From Geodermatophilus obscurus (lineage in GTDB: Bacteria; Actinomycetota; Actinomycetes; Mycobacteriales; Geodermatophilaceae), in NCBI RefSeq assembly GCF_900115395.1, contig NZ_FOWE01000004.1:248001-312000 (forward strand): a DNA stretch of 64,000 bases, in the 5' to 3' direction. The translations under genes and the position numbers were made by a program. Shown here one piece after another: positions 57,039-64,000 of this stretch. The notes under the pieces were generated by a model that ran no database searches, was not told the origin of the DNA, and saw nothing but the letters and a program-made list of their open reading frames with translations. How positions within the stretch are numbered: the first letter of the stretch is position 1; each line of letters starts with the position of its first letter.

Positions 57039-58535
57039 TCAGCGCGCGCGGACGGCCAGCGGGTCCACCCCCGCGGGCAGCACGTCACCGGGCTCCTCCT
57101 CGTGGAGGACCTCCGCGGCGACCGAGGCGGACAGGTGGCTGGAGAGCTTGTCCTCGCGGCGGACGTCGACGATGTGCCCGGTCCAGGACGAGACGAGCAC
57201 GTCGAGCGAGGTCTCGGCGACGGCCCCGGAGGTCAGCAGCGTGCCCTCGGGCTCCTCCCCGAACGCCTGGGTCCGCATCGGGGTGGCGGTCCGCTCGGGG
57301 TTGACGCAGTTGACGCGCACCCCGTCGGCGGTCCACTCGTCGGCCAGCGCCTGCGTCAGGTTGACGACCGCGGCCTTGGCGGAGGAGTAGAGGCTGTAGC
57401 CGCTGCGCCCCCGGGTGTAGGAGCTGGAGGTGAAGAGCAGCAGCGACCCGCGGGTCCGCTTCAGGTGCGGGTGGAACACCTGCGCGATGTGGACGGGCGC
57501 GAGGTAGTTGACCTCGGTCGCCATGTAGACGGTCTCCTCGCTGGTCTCCGCCAGCTCGCCGCGGGGGAGGATCCCGGCGGTGTTGACCACGTGGTCGATG
57601 CGGCCCGTGGCAGCCAGCACCTGCTCGCAGGCGGCCACGATGTCGGCGCGTCGCTCCACGTGCGTGCCGGTGTCCGAGCGGCTGAAGGAGAAGGCGTCGG
57701 CCCCGTGGGACTCGGCCAGGCGCACGATGTCGGCGCCGATCCCGTAGCTGCCGCCGAAGACGACGACGGTCTTGCCGGCGAGCGCGGCGCGGTACTCCGA
57801 GTCGTCGGCGGGCCGCGGGGCGTCGTGGCTGTCGAGCTGGAAGAGCTTGTCGGCGAGGTAGACGTCGATCGGCTCGGTGACCTTCATGTTCCGGTCCTCG
57901 CCGCGCACGACGGCGATCGGGACCTCGGGGGCGTAGCGCAGGACGACGGTGCAGTCGTCGGTGGCCTCGAACGCGGGGTCCCGGGCCGCCCGCTCGTAGG
58001 CCCGCCGGATCACCGAGAGACGGAAGCACTGCGGGGTCTGACCGCGGCGGAGGAGGTGGCGCTGCAGGACGTCGTCGATCGTGGTCCCGGTGGCCGCGTC
58101 CACCTGGATGACCGTGTCCGCCGACGGGATCGCGGTGTCGACGGCCTCGTAGGTCTCCAGGGCGTCGACGCAGTCGGCGATGACCCGCTGGCTCAGCAGC
58201 GGCCGGACGGCGTCGTGGAGGACGACGTTGCACTCCTCGTCGCCCAGGGCGTCCAGGGCGCGCTGCGTGGTGGCGTTGCGCGTGGCGGCACCCTCGAGCA
58301 CGCGGGTCACCTTGGGGTAGCCGCCCGGGCGGAGGATGGCGTGGACGGCGTCGAGGTGGCCCGGCGTCATCATCACGACGATCTCGTCGATGAGCGGGGA
58401 GGCGTCGAGGAGCCCGATGGTGTGCTCGATGATCGGCTTGCCCGCGACCCGGATCAGCTGCTTGGGGATCGACAGCCCGACGCGCGTGCCCGTTCCCCCG
58501 GCCAGCACCACCGCTACGTTCCGCAATCTCGCCAC
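57039..58535 (-). CDS. Bifunctional cytidylyltransferase / short-chain dehydrogenase (CDP-ribitol type)
   Basis: A 498-residue fusion. Residues about 1-235 are an IspD/TarI-like cytidylyltransferase (VVLAGGTGTRVGLSIPKQLI, ATRNATTQRAL, HDAVRPL). Residues about 255-470 are an SDR with GGSYGIGADIV (cofactor), NTAGILPRG and SSSYTRGRSGYSLYSSAKAAV, giving Ser and the YxxxK pair. The same order is known in Haemophilus Acs1/Bcs1, which reduces ribulose-5-phosphate and makes CDP-ribitol. GTG 58535 matches the family start. First gene of the minus-strand run feeding the two phosphotransferases. Confidence 0.88.
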   Translation of the reverse strand: MARLRNVAVVLAGGTGTRVGLSIPKQLIRVAGKPIIEHTIGLLDASPLIDEIVVMMTPGHLDAVHAILRPGGYPKVTRVLEGAATRNATTQRALDALGDEECNVVLHDAVRPLLSQRVIADCVDALETYEAVDTAIPSADTVIQVDAATGTTIDDVLQRHLLRRGQTPQCFRLSVIRRAYERAARDPAFEATDDCTVVLRYAPEVPIAVVRGEDRNMKVTEPIDVYLADKLFQLDSHDAPRPADDSEYRAALAGKTVVVFGGSYGIGADIVRLAESHGADAFSFSRSDTGTHVERRADIVAACEQVLAATGRIDHVVNTAGILPRGELAETSEETVYMATEVNYLAPVHIAQVFHPHLKRTRGSLLLFTSSSYTRGRSGYSLYSSAKAAVVNLTQALADEWTADGVRVNCVNPERTATPMRTQAFGEEPEGTLLTSGAVAETSLDVLVSSWTGHIVDVRREDKLSSHLSASVAAEVLHEEEPGDVLPAGVDPLAVRAR

Positions 58536-58778
58536 TACCCGACCATAGGTGTCCACCGCCGCCGGCCCCGGCACGTCCCGCGTCGAGCGGGACGGGAGGG
58601 GAGGGATGCGATGGATGTGACGGACTCGTCCGGCCGGCGGGACCGCATGGGCGCGTGGTCGGGTCCCCTCGACGCGCCGTGGCCGGCCCATGTCGCGGTG
58701 TGACCGGCTCGCGCGGGGGTCTGGCCCCTTCGGGGTGGGCCACCCCCCGTCCCGGCGCGGACCGCGTCGGACGCGGGC

Positions 58779-58973
58779 ATGGTGGTCTGCGTGTCCCGCG
58801 ACCCCCTCGAGTCCGACGCCCGCTGCGCGGCCTGCGCCCACGAGCGCGCGGTGCACGAGCACTGCCGTCCGGGCACCGACTGCGGGCTGTGCGGGTGCGA
58901 CCGGTTCCGCCACTCCGTGCGCGACGTCGTCGCCGGCCTGCTCGGGCGCCGGAGGGCCGCCGCCCGCGTCTGA
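58779..58973 (+). CDS. Small cysteine-rich (zinc-ribbon-like) protein
   Basis: A 64-residue protein with the pattern C-x2-C (ARCAACAHE), H, then C (EHCRPG), C-x2-C-x-C (DCGLCGCDRFRH). Eight Cys/His in about 35 residues suggest one or two zinc sites. Function unknown; very small actinobacterial genes of this kind are common. GTG 58791 (VSRDPLESDARC) is an alternative start. It stands alone, convergent with the PIG-L gene. Confidence 0.6.
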   Translation: MVVCVSRDPLESDARCAACAHERAVHEHCRPGTDCGLCGCDRFRHSVRDVVAGLLGRRRAAARV

Positions 58974-58985
58974 CCCGCGGGCCGC

Positions 58986-59720
58986 TCAGGCGGTGTGCAC
59001 GACGTGGAAGGCCTCGGCCAGGCGCCCCTCGGGCAGGCCCAGCCGGCGCGCGGTCTGGGCCATCCAGCCGGTGAGGAAGCCCTCGAGGTCCTCCACGTGG
59101 GCGACCTGTGACACGTGGCTCTTCAGCGCGGCGAACTTCAGCTCGACCACGTCGGTGACGTCGACGGCGTGGTCGGCCCGCGGGCTGGCGCCCAACCACA
59201 CCTCGCCCACCGTCCAGGCCTCCAGGCCCTCGTCGGCCAGCAGTTCCGGGAATGCGAAGGGGTTGCGGGCGTCGGGGTAGACCGCGCGCAGCGTCGACTC
59301 CCCGACGGTCATGTGGTCGGGGTGGCTGGCGCCGATCCGCTCCCAGAAGCGCTCCGGCGAGCTGGTCAGCACCCGTTGCGGCCGCACCTGCCGGATCACC
59401 CGGGAGATGTCGCGCCGCAGGTCCAGCGTCAGCTCCAGCCGGCCGTCGGGGTACCCGAGGAACCGGACGTCGGTGACGCCCACGGCGGCCGCGGCCGCCC
59501 GCTGCTCCTCCCGCCGGAGCGGGCCCATCCGGTCGCGCGGGGTGTCGTCGAAGCCGCCGGCGTCGCCGTCGGTGACGATGCAGTAGGTGACCTCGGTGCC
59601 CGCGGCGGTCCAGGTGGCGACGGTCCCCGCGCTGCCGAAGTCGACGTCGTCGGGGTGGGCGAGCACACAGAGGGCGCGCTCGACGTGCTCGGCGGGCTTC
59701 GGCGGCGGGGGCGCGGTCAC
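58986..59720 (-). CDS. PIG-L family deacetylase
   Basis: A 244-residue zinc hydrolase of the LmbE/PIG-L fold. AHPDDVDFGSAGTV near residue 21 gives the HPDD zinc motif, DGDAGGFD follows near 52, and SHPDHMTVGESTL near 132 holds the third ligand. Relatives (MshB, Mca) act in mycothiol metabolism; this one may deacetylate another GlcNAc-type or amide substrate. It starts 9 bases downstream of the ECF41 sigma gene but has its own -10 box, so regulation may be partly separate. Confidence 0.9.
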   Translation of the reverse strand: MTAPPPPKPAEHVERALCVLAHPDDVDFGSAGTVATWTAAGTEVTYCIVTDGDAGGFDDTPRDRMGPLRREEQRAAAAAVGVTDVRFLGYPDGRLELTLDLRRDISRVIRQVRPQRVLTSSPERFWERIGASHPDHMTVGESTLRAVYPDARNPFAFPELLADEGLEAWTVGEVWLGASPRADHAVDVTDVVELKFAALKSHVSQVAHVEDLEGFLTGWMAQTARRLGLPEGRLAEAFHVVHTA

Positions 59721-59726
59721 CGGCGG

Positions 59727-59732
59727 AGCCTA
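59727..59732 (-). promoter_or_regulatory. Probable -10 box for PIG-L gene
   Basis: On the minus strand TAGGCT ends 6 bases before the GTG at 59720. Its TAG is also the stop codon of the sigma factor gene. A leaderless start is likely. Confidence 0.45.
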
Positions 59733-60617
59733 AGCGGGCGTCACGCGCGGGCGCAGTCCGGTGAGCTTGTCGGGGTTGAGGACGACGAGCACCTGGTGCA
59801 CCAGGCCGTCGGCCACCCCCAGCGACATCGCGACGAAGGGGCCGGCGTCGGTCCAGGCGGCGACGCCGGGCAGGCCGTTGACCTCGGCCAGCTCGAGCCG
59901 CAGTCCCGGCGAGGACGCGCCCTCGCCGGCCACGGCGGCCAGGAAGCGGGCCACCTTGTCGGCGCCGGCGATCGGCCGCAGCGCCGCCTTGGTCCGCCCG
60001 CCGCCGTCGGTGAGCAGGACGGCGTCGGGGGCGAGGGCCGCCAGGAGCGCGTCGACGTCACCACCGAGGCACGCGGCCAGGAACCGCTCGGTGACCTCCC
60101 GGTGCTCCTGCCGGCCGGCGACCGAGCGCGGCCGGCGCGCCGCCACGTGCTCCCTCGCCCGGTGCGCCAGCTGGCGGACGGCGGCCTCCGACCGGCCGAG
60201 GACGCCGGCCACCTCGACCACCGGCAGCGCGAAGACCTCGCGGAGCACGAACACCGCCCGCTCGGCGGGGGAGAGGCTCTCGAGGACGACGAGCAGCGCC
60301 AGCGAGACCTGCTCGCCGAGCACCGCGTCGTCGGCGGGGTCGCCGGCCGTGTCGGTGAGCAGCGGCTCGGGCAGCCACGGCCCGACGTAGGTCTCGCGGC
60401 GGGCCCGGGCGGAGGTCAGCCGGTCCAGCGCCAGCCGCGTCGTCGTCCGCACCAGCCAGGCGCGCGGGTCGGCGACGTCGCCGCGGTCGGCCGCCGACCA
60501 GCGCAGCCAGGCGTCCTGCACGGTGTCCTCGGCGTCGGCGACGCTGCCGAGCATCCGGTAGGCGACGCCGAACAGCAGCCGCCGGTGCGCGTCGAAGACC
60601 GGCAGCAGGTCGGTCAT
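59730..60617 (-). CDS. ECF41-type RNA polymerase sigma factor (SigJ-like)
   Basis: A 295-residue sigma factor. Region 2 (LFGVAYRMLGSVADAEDTVQDAWLRW) and region 4 (LSPAERAVFVLREVFALPVVEVAGVLGRSEAAVRQLAHRARE) occupy residues 10-170. A SnoaL-like extension follows, with the two ECF41 hallmarks DGGG (LTDGGGRTKAALRPI) and NPDKL near the C-terminus. In this family the extension regulates the sigma factor in place of an anti-sigma protein. It overlaps the AhpD-like gene by four bases, the known ECF41 partner arrangement. Confidence 0.94.
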   Translation of the reverse strand: MTDLLPVFDAHRRLLFGVAYRMLGSVADAEDTVQDAWLRWSAADRGDVADPRAWLVRTTTRLALDRLTSARARRETYVGPWLPEPLLTDTAGDPADDAVLGEQVSLALLVVLESLSPAERAVFVLREVFALPVVEVAGVLGRSEAAVRQLAHRAREHVAARRPRSVAGRQEHREVTERFLAACLGGDVDALLAALAPDAVLLTDGGGRTKAALRPIAGADKVARFLAAVAGEGASSPGLRLELAEVNGLPGVAAWTDAGPFVAMSLGVADGLVHQVLVVLNPDKLTGLRPRVTPA

Positions 60618-61186
60618 GCCCGGGCCGGGAGCTCGCAGCGGTCGCGGAAGCCCTGGCTGGACAGACCCAGCGCGCCGTTGGTGCGCGACCGGGCGTTCTC
60701 CACGGACACCATCATCGTGAGCTCGACCAGGGCGGCGTCGTCGAGGTCGCGCCGCAGGCCGGCCACCATCTCGTCGGTCACGCCCATCGGCGTGGTGCTC
60801 ATCGCCTCGGCGTACTCGACCACCCGCCGCTCGAGGTCGGTGAGCGCGTCGCCGTCCCGCCAGGAGGGAACGGCCCGCAGCTTGGCCGGGTCGATGCCGT
60901 GCTGTGCGGCGCCGACCCAGTAGCCGAAGTCCACGCACCAGGAGCAGCCGACCGTCACCGCCGCGGACATGACGGCGAGGTGCTTGAGCGTGGGGTCGAG
61001 CCGGTCCCACCTCGCGAGGGACCGCTCGTGGCGGTACTCGGTCAGGAGGACGCGGGGGTGGTGGCCCATCGCGGCGGCGGGGTCGAGCGTCGAGCCGTAG
61101 GTGCGGCGCGAGTACCAGTCGGCGACGCGGGTGAGCAGGCTGCGCGGGGGGTCGAGCGGGATGCGGGCGGTGCGGGTCTCGGTCAT
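60614..61186 (-). CDS. Carboxymuconolactone decarboxylase/AhpD-like protein
   Basis: A 190-residue protein with the redox CxxC in TVGCSWCVDFGYWVGAAQHGID near residue 80, as in AhpD-type CMD proteins, so peroxide reduction is more likely than decarboxylation. These proteins are the usual neighbours and targets of ECF41 sigma factors. ATG 61186. An ECF41-type promoter lies 32-58 bases upstream. Translationally coupled to the sigma gene. Confidence 0.92.
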   Translation of the reverse strand: MTETRTARIPLDPPRSLLTRVADWYSRRTYGSTLDPAAAMGHHPRVLLTEYRHERSLARWDRLDPTLKHLAVMSAAVTVGCSWCVDFGYWVGAAQHGIDPAKLRAVPSWRDGDALTDLERRVVEYAEAMSTTPMGVTDEMVAGLRRDLDDAALVELTMMVSVENARSRTNGALGLSSQGFRDRCELPARA

Positions 61187-61217
61187 GGCGGCGTCCTCTC
61201 CGGTGGCGTGTCATGGA

Positions 61218-61244
61218 GACGACGCAGCCCGCCGCGGTGTGACA
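61218..61244 (-). promoter_or_regulatory. ECF41-dependent promoter
   Basis: On the minus strand TGTCACA (61244-61238), 16 bases, then CGTC (61221-61218) match the published ECF41 consensus of TGTCACA and CGTC. It should drive the AhpD-like gene and the sigma gene, giving autoregulation. Confidence 0.75.
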
Positions 61245-61345
61245 GCGGCCCGGGCGGCCCACGGCCCGTCCTGCGGATCTCGTGCGCTGCCGGCCCATGT
61301 CCCCAGGGGTGTCGCCCACCGCGTCCGCGCCACCACCGTTGCCCG

Positions 61346-61680
61346 ATGGGGGACGTCGTCCGGGCCCTCCGGCAAGCGCTGGCGTGGCTGCTCTCCTCGG
61401 CCGCTGCGGCACTCGTCGCTGCGGGGGTGTGGTCCACCGTGCAGGGTGGCGGATTCCGGCCGAAGGTGGGGATCGCCTTGGTCGCCATCGCCTGCTTCCT
61501 CAGCCTGGCAGGCGGAACCATCCTCTCCAGGGCCGCTGTCGTCGAGATGGACGCTCTCTACGGCATGAGGTCCGACGTCGAGCAACCCAGCTCCGGTCGG
61601 GATTGGCCACTCCGGGGGTCTTCGTGTTCGTGGCGCTGCCACTGTTCGTCGTCGGTGGCCTGCTGGTGGGCCGAGGCTGA
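61346..61680 (+). pseudogene. Small membrane protein gene with a frameshift
   Basis: From ATG 61346 the frame encodes ALRQALAWLLSSAAAALVAAGVWSTVQ and KVGIALVAIACFLSLAGGTIL, two membrane helices, then becomes nonsense near 61600. In the frame one base earlier the sequence continues ATPGVFVFVALPLFVVGGLLVGRG and stops at 61680, a third helix. One lost base near 61595-61612 would explain it; a sequencing error is equally possible. If restored, the product is about 111 residues. Confidence 0.65.
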
Positions 61681-61687
61681 CGGTGTC

Positions 61688-61708
61688 GAGCGGCCTCGGG
61701 GGCCGCTC
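61688..61708 (+). terminator. Short hairpin
   Basis: GAGCGGCC (61688-61695) pairs with GGCCGCTC (61701-61708) over five bases, seven bases after the small membrane gene's stop. Confidence 0.6.
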
Positions 61709-61756
61709 ACGAGGGCACCACAGCAGTGGTGGCTCGCACGATCCGCAGGACAGGCC

Positions 61757-62020
61757 CTAGAGCCGGCCGCGGCCCTGGCGGAGCAGCACCAGGCCGAGGG
61801 TGGCCCCGTCGGGCCCGAGCGCGTCCTGGTAGCGGGCGAGCACCTGCTGCTCGCGGGACAGCGAGAGCCGCGTCCCGCCGGTGGCGCGGCGCAGCTCGCC
61901 GATCTCCTGCGAGACGGCGAGCCGGTGCTGCACGAGGCGGACGATCTCGGCGTCGCAGGCGTCGATCTCGCCGCGCAGCTCGGCGATGCGCTCGTCGGCG
62001 GCGGTGCTGGCGGTGGTCAT
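61757..62020 (-). CDS. Chorismate mutase, AroQ type
   Basis: An 87-residue monofunctional chorismate mutase, which turns chorismate to prephenate for Phe and Tyr. ERIAELRGEIDACDAEIVRLVQHRLAVSQEIGELRRATGG gives the first helix with the catalytic Arg (LRGEID) and a Lys replaced region (EIGELRRA); then LSREQQVLARYQDAL. The position next to pcrA is conserved in actinobacteria. ATG 62020 follows CAGGAGA. The leader has a short ORF and a terminator hairpin, suggesting attenuation. Confidence 0.88.
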   Translation of the reverse strand: MTTASTAADERIAELRGEIDACDAEIVRLVQHRLAVSQEIGELRRATGGTRLSLSREQQVLARYQDALGPDGATLGLVLLRQGRGRL

Positions 62021-62068
62021 CTCGGTCTCCTGGCGGGGGCGGGGACCTCCGGGACCCGGGAACGAGAA

Positions 62069-62097
62069 ACGCCCCGGGCTCCTCGGGCCCGGGGCGT
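62069..62097 (-). terminator. Terminator hairpin in chorismate mutase leader (possible attenuator)
   Basis: ACGCCCCGGGC and GCCCGGGGCGT (62069-62079 and 62087-62097) form a perfect 11-bp stem. On the minus strand it is followed by TTTCTCGTT, so it reads as an intrinsic terminator 49 bases upstream of the chorismate mutase start. Confidence 0.7.
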
Positions 62098-62113
62098 CTG
62101 TTGCGGCGGTTGC

Positions 62114-62179
62114 TCAGCCAGCGGCGACGGACACCGGATCCCGGTGGCCGTAGGAAAAGCGAACGGTGGCGAGCAGCAC
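62114..62179 (-). CDS. Possible leader peptide of chorismate mutase
   Basis: A 21-codon GTG-started ORF that includes RFSYGHRDPV, with one Phe and one Tyr codon. Its TGA lies 16 bases before the terminator hairpin. CACCGG/CCGGTG (62132-62137 and 62141-62146) inside the ORF could form a pause hairpin. The arrangement fits transcription attenuation by aromatic amino acids, but only two aromatic codons are present and the GTG lacks a clear ribosome site. Confidence 0.4.
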   Translation of the reverse strand: MLLATVRFSYGHRDPVSVAAG

Positions 62180-62283
62180 GTCGACGAGTGTGGCACAGCG
62201 GCCCCGACCAGCGGCCGCCCGGGCTCCCGGCGGGGCGCGTGGGACGGGTGTGGAGGACGCGGGGGAGCGTCCCCCGACCGAAC

Positions 62284-62289
62284 TACAGT
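62284..62289 (+). promoter_or_regulatory. Probable -10 box for pcrA
   Basis: TACAGT ends 9 bases before the ATG at 62299 with no ribosome site between; a leaderless or near-leaderless mRNA is likely. Confidence 0.45.
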
Positions 62290-62298
62290 GGTGTGGCT

Positions 62299-64000
62299 AT
62301 GAGCAGCGTGCAGCAGGCCCTCCCCGGAACCGCCGCGCTCCAGCGTTCCGCCCCCGGCTCGGCCGGCCGGGAACTGGACCGCATGCTGGCCGGGCTCAAC
62401 GGCCCCCAGCGCCAGGCCGTCGTCCACGAGGGCGGCCCGCTGCTCATCGTCGCCGGCGCCGGGTCGGGCAAGACCCGGGTGCTCGCCCACCGCATCGCCT
62501 ACCTGCTGGGCGCCCGCGGCGTGCAGCCCGGCGAGGTCCTGGCGATCACCTTCACCAACAAGGCCGCCGGCGAGATGAAGGAGCGGGTGGCCCAGCTGGT
62601 CGGCCCGCGCGCCCGCGCGATGTGGGTGTCGACCTTCCACTCCATGTGCGTGCGGATCCTGCGCGCCGAGGCCGCCAAGCTGGGCCTGAAGTCGTCGTTC
62701 ACGATCTACGACCAGGGCGACTCGGTCCGGCTGATGACGATGGTCGCCCGCGACCTCGACCTCGACGCCAAGCGCTACCCCGGCCGCAGCCTGGCCGCGC
62801 AGGTGTCGAACCTGAAGAACGAGCTCGTCGACGAGGAGTCGTTCAGCCCCCAGACGGCGCCGGAGAAGGTGCTCAAGGAGGCCTACACGCTCTACCAGCG
62901 CCGGCTGCGGGAGGCGCACGCGCTGGACTTCGACGACCTGATCATGACGACGGTCAACCTGCTGCAGGCCTTCCCCGACGTCGCCGAGCACTACCGCCGC
63001 CGGTTCCGGCACGTGCTGGTCGACGAGTACCAGGACACCAACCACGCGCAGTACGTCCTCGTGCGCGAGCTGGTCGGCACGGGCGAGGGTCCCGTCCCGC
63101 CGGCCGAGCTGTGCGTCGTCGGCGACGCCGACCAGTCGATCTACGCCTTCCGCGGCGCCACGATCCGCAACATCGACGAGTTCGAGCGCGACTACCCGCA
63201 GGCCACGACGATCCTGCTGGAGCAGAACTACCGCTCCACGCAGCGGATCCTCCAGGCGGCCAACACCGTCATCGCCAAGAACACCGGCCGCCGTCCCAAG
63301 AACCTGTGGACCGACGCGGGCGACGGCGAGCTGATCGAGGGCTACGTCGCGGAGAACGAGCACGACGAGGCCGCCTGGGTGGCCGAGCAGATCGACGCGC
63401 TGGTCGACGAGGGCAAGGCGCAACCCAAGGACATCGCCGTCTTCTACCGGACCAACAACGCCTCCCGGGTGTTCGAGGAGGTGTTCATCCGCGTCGGCAT
63501 GCCCTACAAGGTCGTCGGCGGGGTGCGCTTCTACGAGCGCAAGGAGGTCCGCGACGCGCTCGCCTACCTCAAGGTGGTCGCCAACCCGGCCGACGTCGTC
63601 AGCCTGCGCCGGGTGATCAACACCCCCAAGCGCGGCATCGGCGACAAGGCCGAGTCCTGCATCGAGCAGTTCGCCGACCGGGAGCGGATCGCCTTCGCCA
63701 CCGCGCTGCGGCGCTGCCCGGAGATCACCACGCTCGCGCCGCGCTCGCTCAAGGCGCTGCAGGACTTCGTGGCGCTGCTGGAGGAGTTCGAGCAGCTCGT
63801 CGAGACCGGCTCGGGCCCCGCCGCGCTGCTGGAGAGCATCCTCGACCGCACCGGCTACCTCGCCGAGCTCGAGGCCAGCACCGACCCGCAGGACGAGGGG
63901 CGCGTCGACAACCTCAACGAGCTCGTCTCGGTGGCCGCGGAGTTCGAGGCCGCCAACCCCGGCGGCACGGTCACCGACTTCCTCGAGCAGGTGTCGCTGG
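62299..64000 (+). CDS. pcrA: ATP-dependent DNA helicase PcrA/UvrD (5' part)
   Basis: A superfamily 1A 3'-5' helicase used in repair and replication restart; about 567 codons are in the window and the gene runs off the right end. LAGLNGPQRQAVV (Q motif), Walker A VAGAGSGKTRVLAHR near residue 52, AITFTNKAAGEM (Ia), VLVDEYQDTNHAQY (II), VVGDADQSIYAFRGA (III) and LLEQNYRS (IV) are all present. The later motifs V and VI lie beyond the window. The N-terminal 30 residues are a variable extension. Confidence 0.97.
   Translation, partial: MSSVQQALPGTAALQRSAPGSAGRELDRMLAGLNGPQRQAVVHEGGPLLIVAGAGSGKTRVLAHRIAYLLGARGVQPGEVLAITFTNKAAGEMKERVAQLVGPRARAMWVSTFHSMCVRILRAEAAKLGLKSSFTIYDQGDSVRLMTMVARDLDLDAKRYPGRSLAAQVSNLKNELVDEESFSPQTAPEKVLKEAYTLYQRRLREAHALDFDDLIMTTVNLLQAFPDVAEHYRRRFRHVLVDEYQDTNHAQYVLVRELVGTGEGPVPPAELCVVGDADQSIYAFRGATIRNIDEFERDYPQATTILLEQNYRSTQRILQAANTVIAKNTGRRPKNLWTDAGDGELIEGYVAENEHDEAAWVAEQIDALVDEGKAQPKDIAVFYRTNNASRVFEEVFIRVGMPYKVVGGVRFYERKEVRDALAYLKVVANPADVVSLRRVINTPKRGIGDKAESCIEQFADRERIAFATALRRCPEITTLAPRSLKALQDFVALLEEFEQLVETGSGPAALLESILDRTGYLAELEASTDPQDEGRVDNLNELVSVAAEFEAANPGGTVTDFLEQVSL

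Noticed and set aside
57039-58535. IspD of the MEP isoprenoid pathway
   Set aside because: The fused SDR half and the surface-polymer setting fit CDP-ribitol synthesis better than isoprenoid synthesis.

Overview
The window is GC-rich throughout. It is full of GTG starts, 4-base ATGA/GTGA gene overlaps and actinobacterial families (WhiB, BldM-type regulator, DUF5319, GuaB3, ECF41 sigma factor). Gene content and order in the first half follow the Streptomyces order: rplM-rpsI-glmM, glmS, acpS-nnr-alr, tsaE, tsaB-rimI-tsaD, groES-groEL, whiD(whiB3)-bldM, guaB-guaB3-guaA. With no sequence search available, a member of the Actinomycetes, possibly Geodermatophilaceae (Blastococcus, Modestobacter, Geodermatophilus), is my best inference for the source, not a demonstrated fact.

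Layout. 0-3.1 kb: moeA (-), a beta carbonic anhydrase and a lipoprotein. 3.3-12.4 kb: ribosomal proteins L13/S9, the amino-sugar genes glmM and glmS, acpS-nnr-alr and an alpha/beta hydrolase. 12.5-16.8 kb: uracil-DNA glycosylase, the tRNA t6A genes tsaE/tsaB/tsaD with rimI, and two divergent GNAT acetyltransferases. 16.8-18.8 kb: a HTH plus Clp-N-domain pair behind a double palindrome, and a methyltransferase. 18.8-21.1 kb: CIRCE-controlled groES and a His-tailed groEL. 21.3-28.3 kb: whiB3, bldM, DUF5319, the GMP pathway genes guaB/guaB3/guaA, and a WYL regulator. 28.4-35.3 kb: a dienelactone-hydrolase-like gene, a secreted sugar-dehydrogenase/PA14 protein, a PspC membrane pair and a divergent PspC-kinase/response-regulator pair.

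35.4-58.5 kb is an accessory cell-surface polymer region. It holds a TagGH/Wzm-Wzt-type ABC exporter, a stealth phosphotransferase, two CDP-glycerol-phosphotransferase-like proteins (one fused to a GT2 domain), several GT2 enzymes, a fused IspD-like cytidylyltransferase/short-chain dehydrogenase of the CDP-ribitol-making type, a CDP-alcohol phosphatidyltransferase, a Gtr-like set (GtrA, GtrB, large membrane protein), an acyltransferase and secreted M23 and EEP-fold proteins. Together they suggest a teichoic-acid-like or capsular polyol-phosphate polymer that is exported by ABC transporter and modified outside the cell. A lower-GC patch from about 42.8 to 48.1 kb looks like a more recent insertion.

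58.8-64 kb returns to household functions: a PIG-L deacetylase, an ECF41 sigma factor with its CxxC AhpD-like partner and a matching promoter, a frameshifted small membrane gene, chorismate mutase with a probable attenuator leader, and the 5' part of pcrA, which runs off the end.

The non-coding DNA is unusually informative. There are two dispersed intergenic repeat families, one of them with hairpin stems that change while loop and tail stay constant. There is a duplicated guaB tail that differs only at synonymous sites. Several genes carry a TANNNT box 6-9 bases before the start codon, as expected for leaderless mRNAs.
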